Below are positions 7,928 to 14,532 of a stretch of 15,650 nt of DNA, piece by piece. A model generated the notes under the pieces. That model searched no databases. It was given only the letters and a program-made list of their open reading frames with translations, and was not told the DNA's origin. A program made the position numbers and the translations under genes. Source of the stretch: an uncultured Acidimicrobium sp. (GTDB taxonomy: Bacteria > Actinomycetota > Acidimicrobiia > Acidimicrobiales > Ilumatobacteraceae). How positions within the stretch are numbered: position 1 is the stretch's first letter; each line of letters starts with the position of its first letter. The stretch is from positions 1-15,650 of the forward strand of contig CAITUB010000287.1 in the NCBI GenBank assembly GCA_903895515.1, given 5' to 3'.

Positions 7928-9298
7928 TTACAAAGGTGTGTTGTCGTGTTTGCGAGGGATAAGACGCTCGCGTTTGTCGCGCAACATGGCAAAAGCAGAG
8001 GAAATTTCACGTCGTGTTTCCTCTGGGTTAATGACAGAGTCAACGTAGCCACGCTCGGCTGCAATGTATGGATTTAGCAGGCGTTCGGCGTAGTCGGATT
8101 CAAAGGCGGCACGTTCTTCGGGGGTGGCTCGGCGTTGCAAAATGGCTGCGGCTTGGCCGGCGCCCATCACGGCCAGTTCTGCTGTTGGCCAAGCGAGACA
8201 TAAGTCATTTCCCATGGTCTTGGAATCCATCACGATGTAGGCGCCGCCATAGCTCTTACGCAAAATAATGCACACTCGTGGAACTGTTGCGCGTGCATAA
8301 GCAAACACCAATTGTCCGCCGTGACGGATCATGCCCCGCCACTCCAAGTCTTTACCCGGATAGAAGCCAGGCGTATCAACAAGTGTGAGCAATGGAATAT
8401 TGAATGCATCGCAGAATGAAACAAAACGAGCTGCTTTTTGCGATGCAGGAATGTCAAGCGTGCCCGCGAGCACCATCGGCTGATTGGCAACTACGCCAAC
8501 CGATTCGCCGTCAATGGTGATGAACGCGGTGATGACATTTGCTGCCCATCGTTCACGAACTTCGAAAAGGTAATCATCATCGGCAATTGATCGAATGACC
8601 TTGCGCACGTCGTAACTTCCCGTCGTCGACTCGGGAATGAGTGCACCGGCTTCTGGTGTTAAACGGTCGGATGGGTCTCCGGTTTCAACATGTGGTGCAA
8701 GTTCGTCAACATTGTTTGGAATAAAGGTGAGCAATTGTTCTAGCGCTTCAACTGCTGCGGCAATATCGGAAACCACCAAACTGGCAACGCCGCTTTGTTT
8801 CGCGTGTGCATCAGTACCTCCCAAGTCTTCATTGCTAATTGCAATTCCGGTGAACTCTGCAACCATGGTCGGGCCAGAAACGAATGCGTACGAATCTGCC
8901 GTCATGATGACGAAGTCACTGAGGCCAATGAGCAGCGCTGGTCCTGAAACTGCAGGCCCGGTGACAATGGTGAAGGTGGGAATGACACCGGAGCAATTGG
9001 CGATAGCGCGTGCCGCTTGACCCCAGCCGTGCAGTGCTGCAATTCCTTCAAGAATGTCTGCCCCAGAAGACGCCATTGCGAGGACAAGTGGGATTCTTTG
9101 ATTCAACGCAATTGCGGCGGCGTTGGCAATTACTCCCGAAGCTTCAGCTGAAAGCGCGCCTCGGTGGTATTCGGCGTCGATGTCGACCCACACCACATTC
9201 CGGCCAGAGTTTTCGAGAAAGCGAACTTCTGCAGATGCCGCACCTTTCACCGCATGCTGTAATTGCACGCCGGATGAAAGAGGAGACACGGTCGACAC
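7928..9298 (-). CDS. acyl-CoA carboxylase carboxyltransferase (beta) subunit, short form
   Basis: The protein belongs to the crotonase-fold carboxyltransferases (PccB/AccD type), which move CO2 from carboxybiotin to an acyl-CoA to make malonyl- or methylmalonyl-CoA. Two homologous halves are visible. The N-half has SSGADILEG and TGPAVSGPALL. The C-half has VANQPMVLAGTLDIPASQKA, LVDTPGFYPG and KSYGGAYIVMDSKTMG, then LAWPTAELAVMGA. At 456 residues it is shorter than typical PccB (about 520), mainly because the N-terminal helical region is missing. Position 355 (GGAYI) is Ile where propionyl-CoA carboxylases have Asp, a change known in the family to favour acetyl-CoA; the preference here is inferred. 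The GTG start lies two bases after the LysR stop with no clear ribosome site, so translation may be coupled. No biotin carboxylase gene is in the window. Confidence 0.88.
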   Translation of the reverse strand: MSTVSPLSSGVQLQHAVKGAASAEVRFLENSGRNVVWVDIDAEYHRGALSAEASGVIANAAAIALNQRIPLVLAMASSGADILEGIAALHGWGQAARAIANCSGVIPTFTIVTGPAVSGPALLIGLSDFVIMTADSYAFVSGPTMVAEFTGIAISNEDLGGTDAHAKQSGVASLVVSDIAAAVEALEQLLTFIPNNVDELAPHVETGDPSDRLTPEAGALIPESTTGSYDVRKVIRSIADDDYLFEVRERWAANVITAFITIDGESVGVVANQPMVLAGTLDIPASQKAARFVSFCDAFNIPLLTLVDTPGFYPGKDLEWRGMIRHGGQLVFAYARATVPRVCIILRKSYGGAYIVMDSKTMGNDLCLAWPTAELAVMGAGQAAAILQRRATPEERAAFESDYAERLLNPYIAAERGYVDSVINPEETRREISSAFAMLRDKRERLIPRKHDNTPL

Positions 9299-9300
9299 GT

Positions 9301-10212
9301 CTAGAGATTAGTGCTCACACCTGGTTGGCGTTCGCCCGACTTGGCGATGACTGCTTTAGTGATGTCAAGCGCAGCGCGTGTGGGTTTGTTCGGGAGAGGA
9401 CGCTTTCGCGAAGCCCAGCCCACGATTCGTGGGGGGAGCTCGGGTATCGCGACACGTGAGTATTCACCTTTTAGCCAGCCAGGAATTGCAGTAGCGGGAA
9501 CAATTGCCGCACCGAACCCTTCGAATGCCAAAGATGCGAGCAAACGCACTCCGTCAATTTCGGCCTGTGCCGTAAGAGCAAGACGTTGTGAACCTGCTGC
9601 TCGATCTATTACGCGCCGCATCGACGTGTTGCGTGGTGGAAGCAACAACGGTTCGGTTGCAAGTTCGGCAAGTGTGATGGATTCTTTGTTTGCCCAATGG
9701 TGTTTGGAATGAATCAATAACAAGAGGTCTTCAGAAAAAAGCTCAACTAAATCCAGTTCTGGGTTGTCGATAGGGAAGTGAACAATTGCAGCATCCAGGT
9801 CGCCTGCAATTAACCGAGGCAGCAGTGTTGACGAACTTCCTTCGTGAATGATTGCACGAACTTTTGGATGATCGCGCTTCAAGGCGGGAAGCAGGCGAGG
9901 CATTAACCATCGACCAGTGGTTCCAATAACGCCCAGGCGAGTATCTCCTTCGACTTCTGTATCTGTGCTCTGAATATCAGCTTCAATGTCTTCCAGTTCG
10001 TGAATGATGCGTCGAGCACGCTCTACAACGAGTTCTCCGTCGTCAGTAAGTTTTCCGCTGGTGCGCTCAACAAGGCTGACCCCAAGTTCCTTTTCCAGGC
10101 GGGAAATATGGGCCGAAACGTTGCTTTGTACCGTGCCAAGTGCCCGAGAAGCTGCAGAGAACGACCCGTGGTCGGCAATGGCGATCAGGCTTGATAAATG
10201 GCGAATCTCCAT
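9301..10212 (-). CDS. LysR-family transcriptional regulator
   Basis: A 303-residue LysR-type regulator. The N-terminal winged helix-turn-helix starts MEIRHLSSLIAIADHGSFSAASRALGTVQSNVSAHISRLEKELG (first 45 or so residues). An effector-binding periplasmic-protein-like domain follows (for example LGVIGTTGRWLMPRLLPAL and GDLDAAIVHFP). I chose the ATG at 10212 because it is where the family begins; the open frame upstream to 10341 would run across the small-RNA locus and looks non-coding. The next gene, the carboxyltransferase, starts two bases after its stop, so LysR is in an operon with a likely target rather than divergent from it, the more usual arrangement. The effector is unknown. An inverted repeat CACGA-N16-TCGTG (10246-10271) lies 34 bases upstream of the start. 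Confidence 0.93.
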   Translation of the reverse strand: MEIRHLSSLIAIADHGSFSAASRALGTVQSNVSAHISRLEKELGVSLVERTSGKLTDDGELVVERARRIIHELEDIEADIQSTDTEVEGDTRLGVIGTTGRWLMPRLLPALKRDHPKVRAIIHEGSSSTLLPRLIAGDLDAAIVHFPIDNPELDLVELFSEDLLLLIHSKHHWANKESITLAELATEPLLLPPRNTSMRRVIDRAAGSQRLALTAQAEIDGVRLLASLAFEGFGAAIVPATAIPGWLKGEYSRVAIPELPPRIVGWASRKRPLPNKPTRAALDITKAVIAKSGERQPGVSTNL

Positions 10213-10280
10213 ATCCAATACGGTACTCGGCGTGGAGTGGGGTATCACGAAAATAGATAGGAAGTATCGTGCCGTTCGCC

Positions 10281-10310
10281 TTGAACGCTTACCCACGGGT
10301 AGGGCATACT
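10281..10310 (+). promoter_or_regulatory. candidate promoter of the 6C-like small RNA
   Basis: A -35-like TTGAAC (10281-10286) and a -10-like CATACT (10305-10310) are separated by 18 bases. Each matches the vegetative consensus in four of six positions. Transcription would begin at about 10316-10318, just before the first RNA hairpin, and would end at the terminator about 110 bases later. The position fits well; the motifs alone are modest. Confidence 0.45.
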
Positions 10311-10316
10311 TAATCT

Positions 10317-10425
10317 CATATCGCGGTGAGACCACCCCCATGGTCCACCCGAAAGTGTCCAGATGGCTCCCCCAGCCAACTGGATCTTAGGTTGAGAGGC
10401 CCCGCATACAAGCGGGGCCTTTCCC
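10317..10425 (+). ncRNA. 6C: 6C small RNA (two C-loop hairpins plus terminator)
   Basis: The segment folds into the layout of the actinobacterial 6C RNA: two hairpins with all-C loops followed by an intrinsic terminator. Hairpin 1 pairs GGTG/CACC (10325-10328 with 10346-10349) and, after a bulged A, GACCA/TGGTC (10330-10334 with 10341-10345) around a CCCCCA loop. Hairpin 2 pairs TCCAG/CTGGA (10358-10362 with 10380-10384), an A-A mismatch, then TGGCT/AGCCA (10364-10368 with 10374-10378) around a CCCCC loop. Each loop has five C rather than the six of the name. The location just upstream of a HAD-IB gene matches the mycobacterial 6C RNA (B11), which as I recall lies beside the HAD-IB gene Rv3661. 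Mycobacterial 6C is reported to bind G-rich mRNA sites through its C loops. The 5' end is estimated from the promoter. Confidence 0.85.
10398..10425 (+). terminator. intrinsic terminator of the 6C small RNA
   Basis: GGCCCCGC (10398-10405) and GCGGGGCC (10412-10419) form a perfect eight-pair GC stem with a six-base loop (ATACAA). The short T-rich tail TTTCCCGTTTC follows. It ends the small RNA transcript before the HAD/PlsC gene. Confidence 0.9.
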
Positions 10426-10464
10426 GTTTCTGAGACTCGTTTTAAATGTCAATAGCCTGCGAGT

Positions 10465-11922
10465 GTGAGTAACCAAGGTTCGCGTGCAGCGGCGTTCATC
10501 GATCTTGATCGCACGTTGATCGGTGAGGCATCGGGTCCATTGCTGAGTGCGGCGCTGCGTGATGCCGGTGTGGTGTCGTCATCACGACTGCCTGGTGAAG
10601 ACATGTTGTATCGAGTGTTCAACCTTGTCGGAGAAACGTTGCCGAGCATGTTGCTCGCTCGACAAGGGGTTGCGGTATTGAAAGGCAAGCCTCGTCATGC
10701 TGTGGTTGCAGCAGCGAATGCAGTTTCATTACAGCTTGCGCAGTTGGTGCGAACGAATGCTCGAAACATTATTGATGCGCATCGCGCGAACGGCGTGAAA
10801 GTGGTGCTTGCAACAACAACTCCACATGATTTGATTGCAACGTTTGCACGACAAATGGGATTCGATGATGTTGTTGCAACGCGCTTCGAAGTTGATGCCG
10901 AAGGTACCTATACAGGCCAACTGGTTGGACCATTTGCTTGGTCTGCGGGAAAACTGGAAGCAGTAAAGGCGTGGTGCGAAGACCACGATGTCGATTTAAC
11001 ACAAAGCTACGCATATTCCGACAGCGTCTACGATGCGCCTCTGCTTGGCGCAGTTGGTTTTCCGCACGTGGTGAATCCCGATGCTCGGCTCGCTGTTATG
11101 GCATCGGCGCGTAAATGGCCAAGCGCTCAATTCGATGTGCAAGGCGAAACATCCAAGCCTTCTCTGCAAATTTCAGATATTCAAAAGTTTGGTCTGCTCT
11201 TCGCTCGACCTGAAGTGTTTCCGTTTGCCAAAACGACAATTGATGGAATCGAACATGTACCAAGCAGCGGTCCTGTCATTTTGGTTGCAAATCACCGCAG
11301 TTACTTCGACGTATTTGCGGTAGCGATGATGGTGTCAAAAACAGGCCGCACAGTGCGCTTTCTGGGCAAGAAAGAAGTATTTGATGCACCTCTCATTGGT
11401 CAGCTTGCATCGCTATTGGGCGGCATTCGCGTCGATCGAACTTCAGGTAGTGATGAACCGCTGGAACACGCGGCTGCTGCTTTGCAGTCGGGAGAAATGG
11501 TGGCACTGATGCCACAAGGAACCATTCCGCGTGGTCTTGAATTTTTTAATCCGCAGTTGCAAGGGCGATGGGGGGCTGCACGCCTCGCTGTCCAGGCCAA
11601 TGCAACAGTTATTCCGATTGGTCTTTGGGGCACGGAAAAGGTCTGGCCGCGTAACGCAAAACTTCCCGACATCTTGAATCTGTCTAACCCGCCACTTGTC
11701 AGCATCACGGTTGGTCCACCGGTTGAATTGGATCGAACGGGCAATAGCGACGAGATCATTGCCGCTAATACGCAAGCAATGATGAGTGCAATTAGTGCGT
11801 TGCTGCCATCAGAGGCGCGCGAAGAGCGAACCCCAACAGACGATGAGTTGCGAGCAACGTTTCCTTCGAGCTACAGCGGAGACTTGCGAGCTGACATGGC
11901 TCGCAGACCAGGAACTGATTAA
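10465..11922 (+). CDS. fused HAD-IB phosphatase / PlsC-type 1-acylglycerol-3-phosphate acyltransferase
   Basis: A 485-residue two-domain protein. The N-terminal HAD-IB domain has the nucleophile motif FIDLDRTLI (Asp13, Asp15), the Thr-rich motif II LATTTP (115-120), Lys163 in GKLEAV and the acidic motif YSDSVYDAPLL (Asp186, Asp190). The acyltransferase domain starts near 255 with the catalytic NHRSYFD (276-282, His277 and Asp282), LGGIRVDR and VIPIGLWGTEKVW. The usual EGTR motif appears as PQGTIPRG (350-357). Such fusions, for example mycobacterial Rv2483c, are linked to phosphatidic-acid synthesis at the membrane, but the phosphatase substrate is not established. The GTG at 10465 is the first plausible start before FIDLDRT, with no strong ribosome site. 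Its stop overlaps by three bases the stop of the small membrane protein gene facing it. Confidence 0.9.
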   Translation: MSNQGSRAAAFIDLDRTLIGEASGPLLSAALRDAGVVSSSRLPGEDMLYRVFNLVGETLPSMLLARQGVAVLKGKPRHAVVAAANAVSLQLAQLVRTNARNIIDAHRANGVKVVLATTTPHDLIATFARQMGFDDVVATRFEVDAEGTYTGQLVGPFAWSAGKLEAVKAWCEDHDVDLTQSYAYSDSVYDAPLLGAVGFPHVVNPDARLAVMASARKWPSAQFDVQGETSKPSLQISDIQKFGLLFARPEVFPFAKTTIDGIEHVPSSGPVILVANHRSYFDVFAVAMMVSKTGRTVRFLGKKEVFDAPLIGQLASLLGGIRVDRTSGSDEPLEHAAAALQSGEMVALMPQGTIPRGLEFFNPQLQGRWGAARLAVQANATVIPIGLWGTEKVWPRNAKLPDILNLSNPPLVSITVGPPVELDRTGNSDEIIAANTQAMMSAISALLPSEAREERTPTDDELRATFPSSYSGDLRADMARRPGTD

Positions 11923-12179
11923 TTCGCTGGTTTTTTAATCAGAGCGACAATGGCGCCAACGCATGCGGCGGTCACTCCACCAAATACGATTCGCCCCGTC
12001 AGTGTTGACACGTTGAACGTGAGTTGAGCCGCAATATAAATAGCGGGTAAGTACAGCACGATCATGGCCATGCGCACGATTTGATTGCGCGGAGTTTTCC
12101 AAATAGTGAAAACCCCAATCACGCCAAACACCATGGTGTACACCAAAATGATGGTCACCATCAGTACAAGGCTCTCCAT
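11919..12179 (-). CDS. small three-helix membrane protein, function unknown
   Basis: An 86-residue hydrophobic protein that I do not recognise. Three probable membrane helices are visible at about residues 4-26, 35-55 and 63-81. A short basic loop (KTPRNQIVR) lies between the first two, and the tail is basic (KKPAN). The ATG at 12179 lies seven bases after the aconitase stop, so it is almost certainly co-transcribed and may be translated by re-initiation; the ribosome site (CGAGACC) is weak. The 3' end overlaps the end of the HAD/PlsC gene on the other strand. The length, coherent hydrophobic pattern and spacing favour a real gene over a chance frame. Confidence 0.75.
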   Translation of the reverse strand: MESLVLMVTIILVYTMVFGVIGVFTIWKTPRNQIVRMAMIVLYLPAIYIAAQLTFNVSTLTGRIVFGGVTAACVGAIVALIKKPAN

Positions 12180-12186
12180 GGTCTCG

Positions 12187-14457
12187 TTACTTCTTGGCTC
12201 GAGTTACTTTTTGACGTACAACATTGAGCGCGCTTCCAGCCTTAAACCACTGCACTTGTTCTTTGCTGAACGTGTGTAGGGCAGTGAATGGAATCTCTTC
12301 AGCATTGCGTTGTTTGACGATGTAACACTGCACCGGCTGGTCTGGGACTGGTGGCATTCCGCGAACGGTGATGGTGTCGGTTGGCTCAATCAAGTCATAG
12401 ACCGATGGGTCTTCAAAAGTAAGTGGAACGATTCCTTGCTTTTTCAGGTTGGTCTCGTGAATGCGAGCAAATGATCGAGCAAAAATTACTTGGCAACCGC
12501 GGAAGCGAGGTTCCATTGCTGCGTGTTCGCGACTGGAGCCTTCTCCGTAGTTCTGGTCGCCAATTGCACACCACTGGAATTTGTTCTTGCCCCACAACCA
12601 CGCAATTTCTGGATACGCACGAGTGGAACCATCAACCAGATCGAGACCTTTGCCAACTTCGTCGGTGTAGGCATTTACGGCACCTTCAAACAAGTTCATT
12701 GAAATGTTTTCGAGATGCCCGCGGTACTTCAACCATTTTCCTGCTGCTGAAATGTGGTCGGTGGTGCATTTGCCTTTTGCTTTCATTAACACCGGCATGC
12801 ACAGGAAGTCGTTGCCGTTCCATTTTGTAAATGGCTCAAGTAATTGCAAACGATCGCTCAGCGGGTCAACGATGACTTCAATATCTGAACCATCTGCTGG
12901 TGGGGCAATGAACGTGTCATTGCCTGCGTCGTATCCATTTGCTGGCAGAACTTCGCCGGCTGGGGCATTGAGTTTTACTTGCGTTCCATCTGGGGCTTCG
13001 ATGGTGTCGGTTGTTGGGTCGAAGTCCAGTCGACCTGCGAGTGCAAGTGCAATCACGGTGTCGGGGCTGGTAACAAAACTGAGTGTGTTCGCAGAACCGT
13101 CGTTGCGCTTAGGGAAGTTGCGATTAAACGAGTTGACAATGGTGTTCGGTTTGTCCGTTACATCAGTTGAGCGTTCCCACTGACCGATGCAGGGTCCGCA
13201 TGCATTGGCAAGAACCGTTGCGCCGATTGCTTCCAAGTCGGCAAGAAGCCCGTCGCGCTCAATGGTTGCACGAATTTGTTCTGAACCAGGAGTGATGAGT
13301 AGTTCGCACTTGGCCTTCAAGCCATGTGCTTTTGCCTGACGAGCAACCGATGCTGCACGTGTGATGTCTTCGTAGCTCGAGTTTGTGCAACTGCCGATGA
13401 GCGCTGACGAAATTTCTAGTGGCCAACTGTTTTCGCTTGCGGCTTTGCCGATTGCGCTTCCAACTTTGTGCGCCAAGTCGGGAGTGTGTGGACCATTGAT
13501 CAACGGTTTCAATTGCGACAAATCGATTTCAATTACTTTGTCGTACTGCGCGCCTTCGTCTGCACGTAAGTGTTCTGTCACTGTGTCGGCAGCCGATGCG
13601 ATGTCGCCGCGACCAGTTGCCTTCAGGTAGTCGGACATGTGTTGGTCGTATCCGAACACTGAACATGTTGCGCCAATTTCGGCACCCATGTTGCAGATGG
13701 TTGCTTTTCCTGTAGCGGAGATGCTGTCTGCACCTTCGCCGATGTATTCAACGATTGCGCCAGTTCCACCCTGCACCGTGAGCACACGAGCAACTTCAAG
13801 AATGACGTCTTTCGGGCTTGACCAACCAGAAAGAGTTCCGGTGAGTTTCACGCCAATAACTTTTGGCCAGCGAACGTTAAATGGGAAACCGGTCATGACG
13901 TCAACGGCGTCGGCTCCACCAACACCAATTGCCACCATGCCAAGACCACCAGCATTTGGTGTGTGGCTGTCGGTGCCGATCATCATTCCGCCAGGAAATG
14001 CGTAGTGCTCAAGTACTACTTGGTGAATAATTCCGCTTCCTGGTCCCCAAAAGCCGATGCCATATTTTGCAGAAACACTTTGCAAGAAGTCGTACACCTC
14101 TTTGTTGGTGTCAATAGCTACACCCATGTCGATGCGCGCACCCGTCTTTGCCAAAATGAGGTGATCGCAATGCACGGTGCTCGGAACAGAAGTAGTGGGT
14201 AGGCCTGCTGTCATGAATTGCAGCAACGCCATCTGTGCTGTTGCGTCTTGCATGGCAACTCGGTCTGGTGCAAAGTCGGCGTAGCTGCGACCGCGTTCCA
14301 TTTCCTGTGTCTTTGGCTTCGACAGGTGGTTAATCAAAATCTTTTCGGTGAGCGTGAGTGGGCGACCGAGTCGCTTGCGTCCAATCGCTACGTTTGCTGC
14401 GAGTTTGTCGTACACGTTGTTGACGAGTTCGATTGGTGTTCCTGCGCTGACAGCCAT
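12187..14457 (-). CDS. acn: aconitate hydratase, mitochondrial type
   Basis: Aconitase interconverts citrate and isocitrate through cis-aconitate using a 4Fe-4S cluster. The 756-residue protein matches the mitochondrial ACO2 group by eye, not the roughly 900-residue AcnA/IRP1 form that is common in actinobacteria. Cluster ligands are Cys357 (GSCTNSS), Cys420 and Cys423 (ACGPCIGQW). Other landmarks are RVAMQDATAQM, GTDSHTPNAGG, GVGGADAVDVM, YGEGSSREHAA with the active-site Ser, and FARIHETNLKKQG. The ATG at 14457 has a strong GGAGG seven bases upstream. The divergent gntR gene and the repeat-rich 73-base region between them suggest regulation by that protein. A small membrane protein follows in the same operon. 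Confidence 0.97.
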   Translation of the reverse strand: MAVSAGTPIELVNNVYDKLAANVAIGRKRLGRPLTLTEKILINHLSKPKTQEMERGRSYADFAPDRVAMQDATAQMALLQFMTAGLPTTSVPSTVHCDHLILAKTGARIDMGVAIDTNKEVYDFLQSVSAKYGIGFWGPGSGIIHQVVLEHYAFPGGMMIGTDSHTPNAGGLGMVAIGVGGADAVDVMTGFPFNVRWPKVIGVKLTGTLSGWSSPKDVILEVARVLTVQGGTGAIVEYIGEGADSISATGKATICNMGAEIGATCSVFGYDQHMSDYLKATGRGDIASAADTVTEHLRADEGAQYDKVIEIDLSQLKPLINGPHTPDLAHKVGSAIGKAASENSWPLEISSALIGSCTNSSYEDITRAASVARQAKAHGLKAKCELLITPGSEQIRATIERDGLLADLEAIGATVLANACGPCIGQWERSTDVTDKPNTIVNSFNRNFPKRNDGSANTLSFVTSPDTVIALALAGRLDFDPTTDTIEAPDGTQVKLNAPAGEVLPANGYDAGNDTFIAPPADGSDIEVIVDPLSDRLQLLEPFTKWNGNDFLCMPVLMKAKGKCTTDHISAAGKWLKYRGHLENISMNLFEGAVNAYTDEVGKGLDLVDGSTRAYPEIAWLWGKNKFQWCAIGDQNYGEGSSREHAAMEPRFRGCQVIFARSFARIHETNLKKQGIVPLTFEDPSVYDLIEPTDTITVRGMPPVPDQPVQCYIVKQRNAEEIPFTALHTFSKEQVQWFKAGSALNVVRQKVTRAKK

Positions 14458-14510
14458 GGTGGTCCTCCATAGTGAAGATGAATGATCGATGGGGTTGCTT
14501 TTCCCCTCTA

Positions 14511-14526
14511 AGTATACAAGTATAGT
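14511..14526. promoter_or_regulatory. overlapping divergent -10 elements for acn and gntR
   Basis: On the minus strand two TATACT hexamers (14516-14511 and 14524-14519, each five of six to consensus) could serve acn and give a leader of about 47-55 bases. On the plus strand TATAGT (14521-14526, five of six) lies only four bases before the GTG at 14531, so the regulator mRNA would be leaderless or nearly so. The -35 boxes are poor in both directions, which would suit regulated or activator-dependent promoters. Confidence 0.45.
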
Positions 14527-14532
14527 ACAAGT
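14515..14532. promoter_or_regulatory. direct-repeat operator candidate TACAAGT-N4-TACAAGT (acn / gntR)
   Basis: Perfect TACAAGT copies start at 14515 and 14526, 11 bases apart, and overlap the -10 boxes of both divergent genes. The same pair with the same spacing occurs only once more in the window, before icd (1591-1608). The first copy also contains GTATAC, a dyad core of the GT-TA-AC kind seen in operators of HutC-type GntR regulators. Binding by the adjacent GntR/UTRA protein, with autoregulation, is inferred. Confidence 0.6.

Noticed and set aside
9010..9459. 149-residue open frame on the plus strand
   Set aside because: It is antisense to the LysR and carboxyltransferase genes, has no recognisable domain, and its Arg/Ser-rich composition is typical of a shadow.
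10213..10341. N-terminal extension of the LysR protein to 10341
   Set aside because: LysR proteins begin at MEIRHLSSL, and the extension crosses the 6C promoter and the first C-loop-hairpin side without resembling protein-coding sequence.
10004..10390. 128-residue open frame on the plus strand covering the 6C locus
   Set aside because: It runs antisense through LysR and then through the structured RNA, with no ribosome site or family resemblance.
14489..14530. Earlier ATG start of the GntR regulator at 14489
   Set aside because: The extra 14 residues are outside the GntR fold, and the start would bury the promoter boxes and repeats inside the gene, leaving only 31 bases for two divergent promoters.
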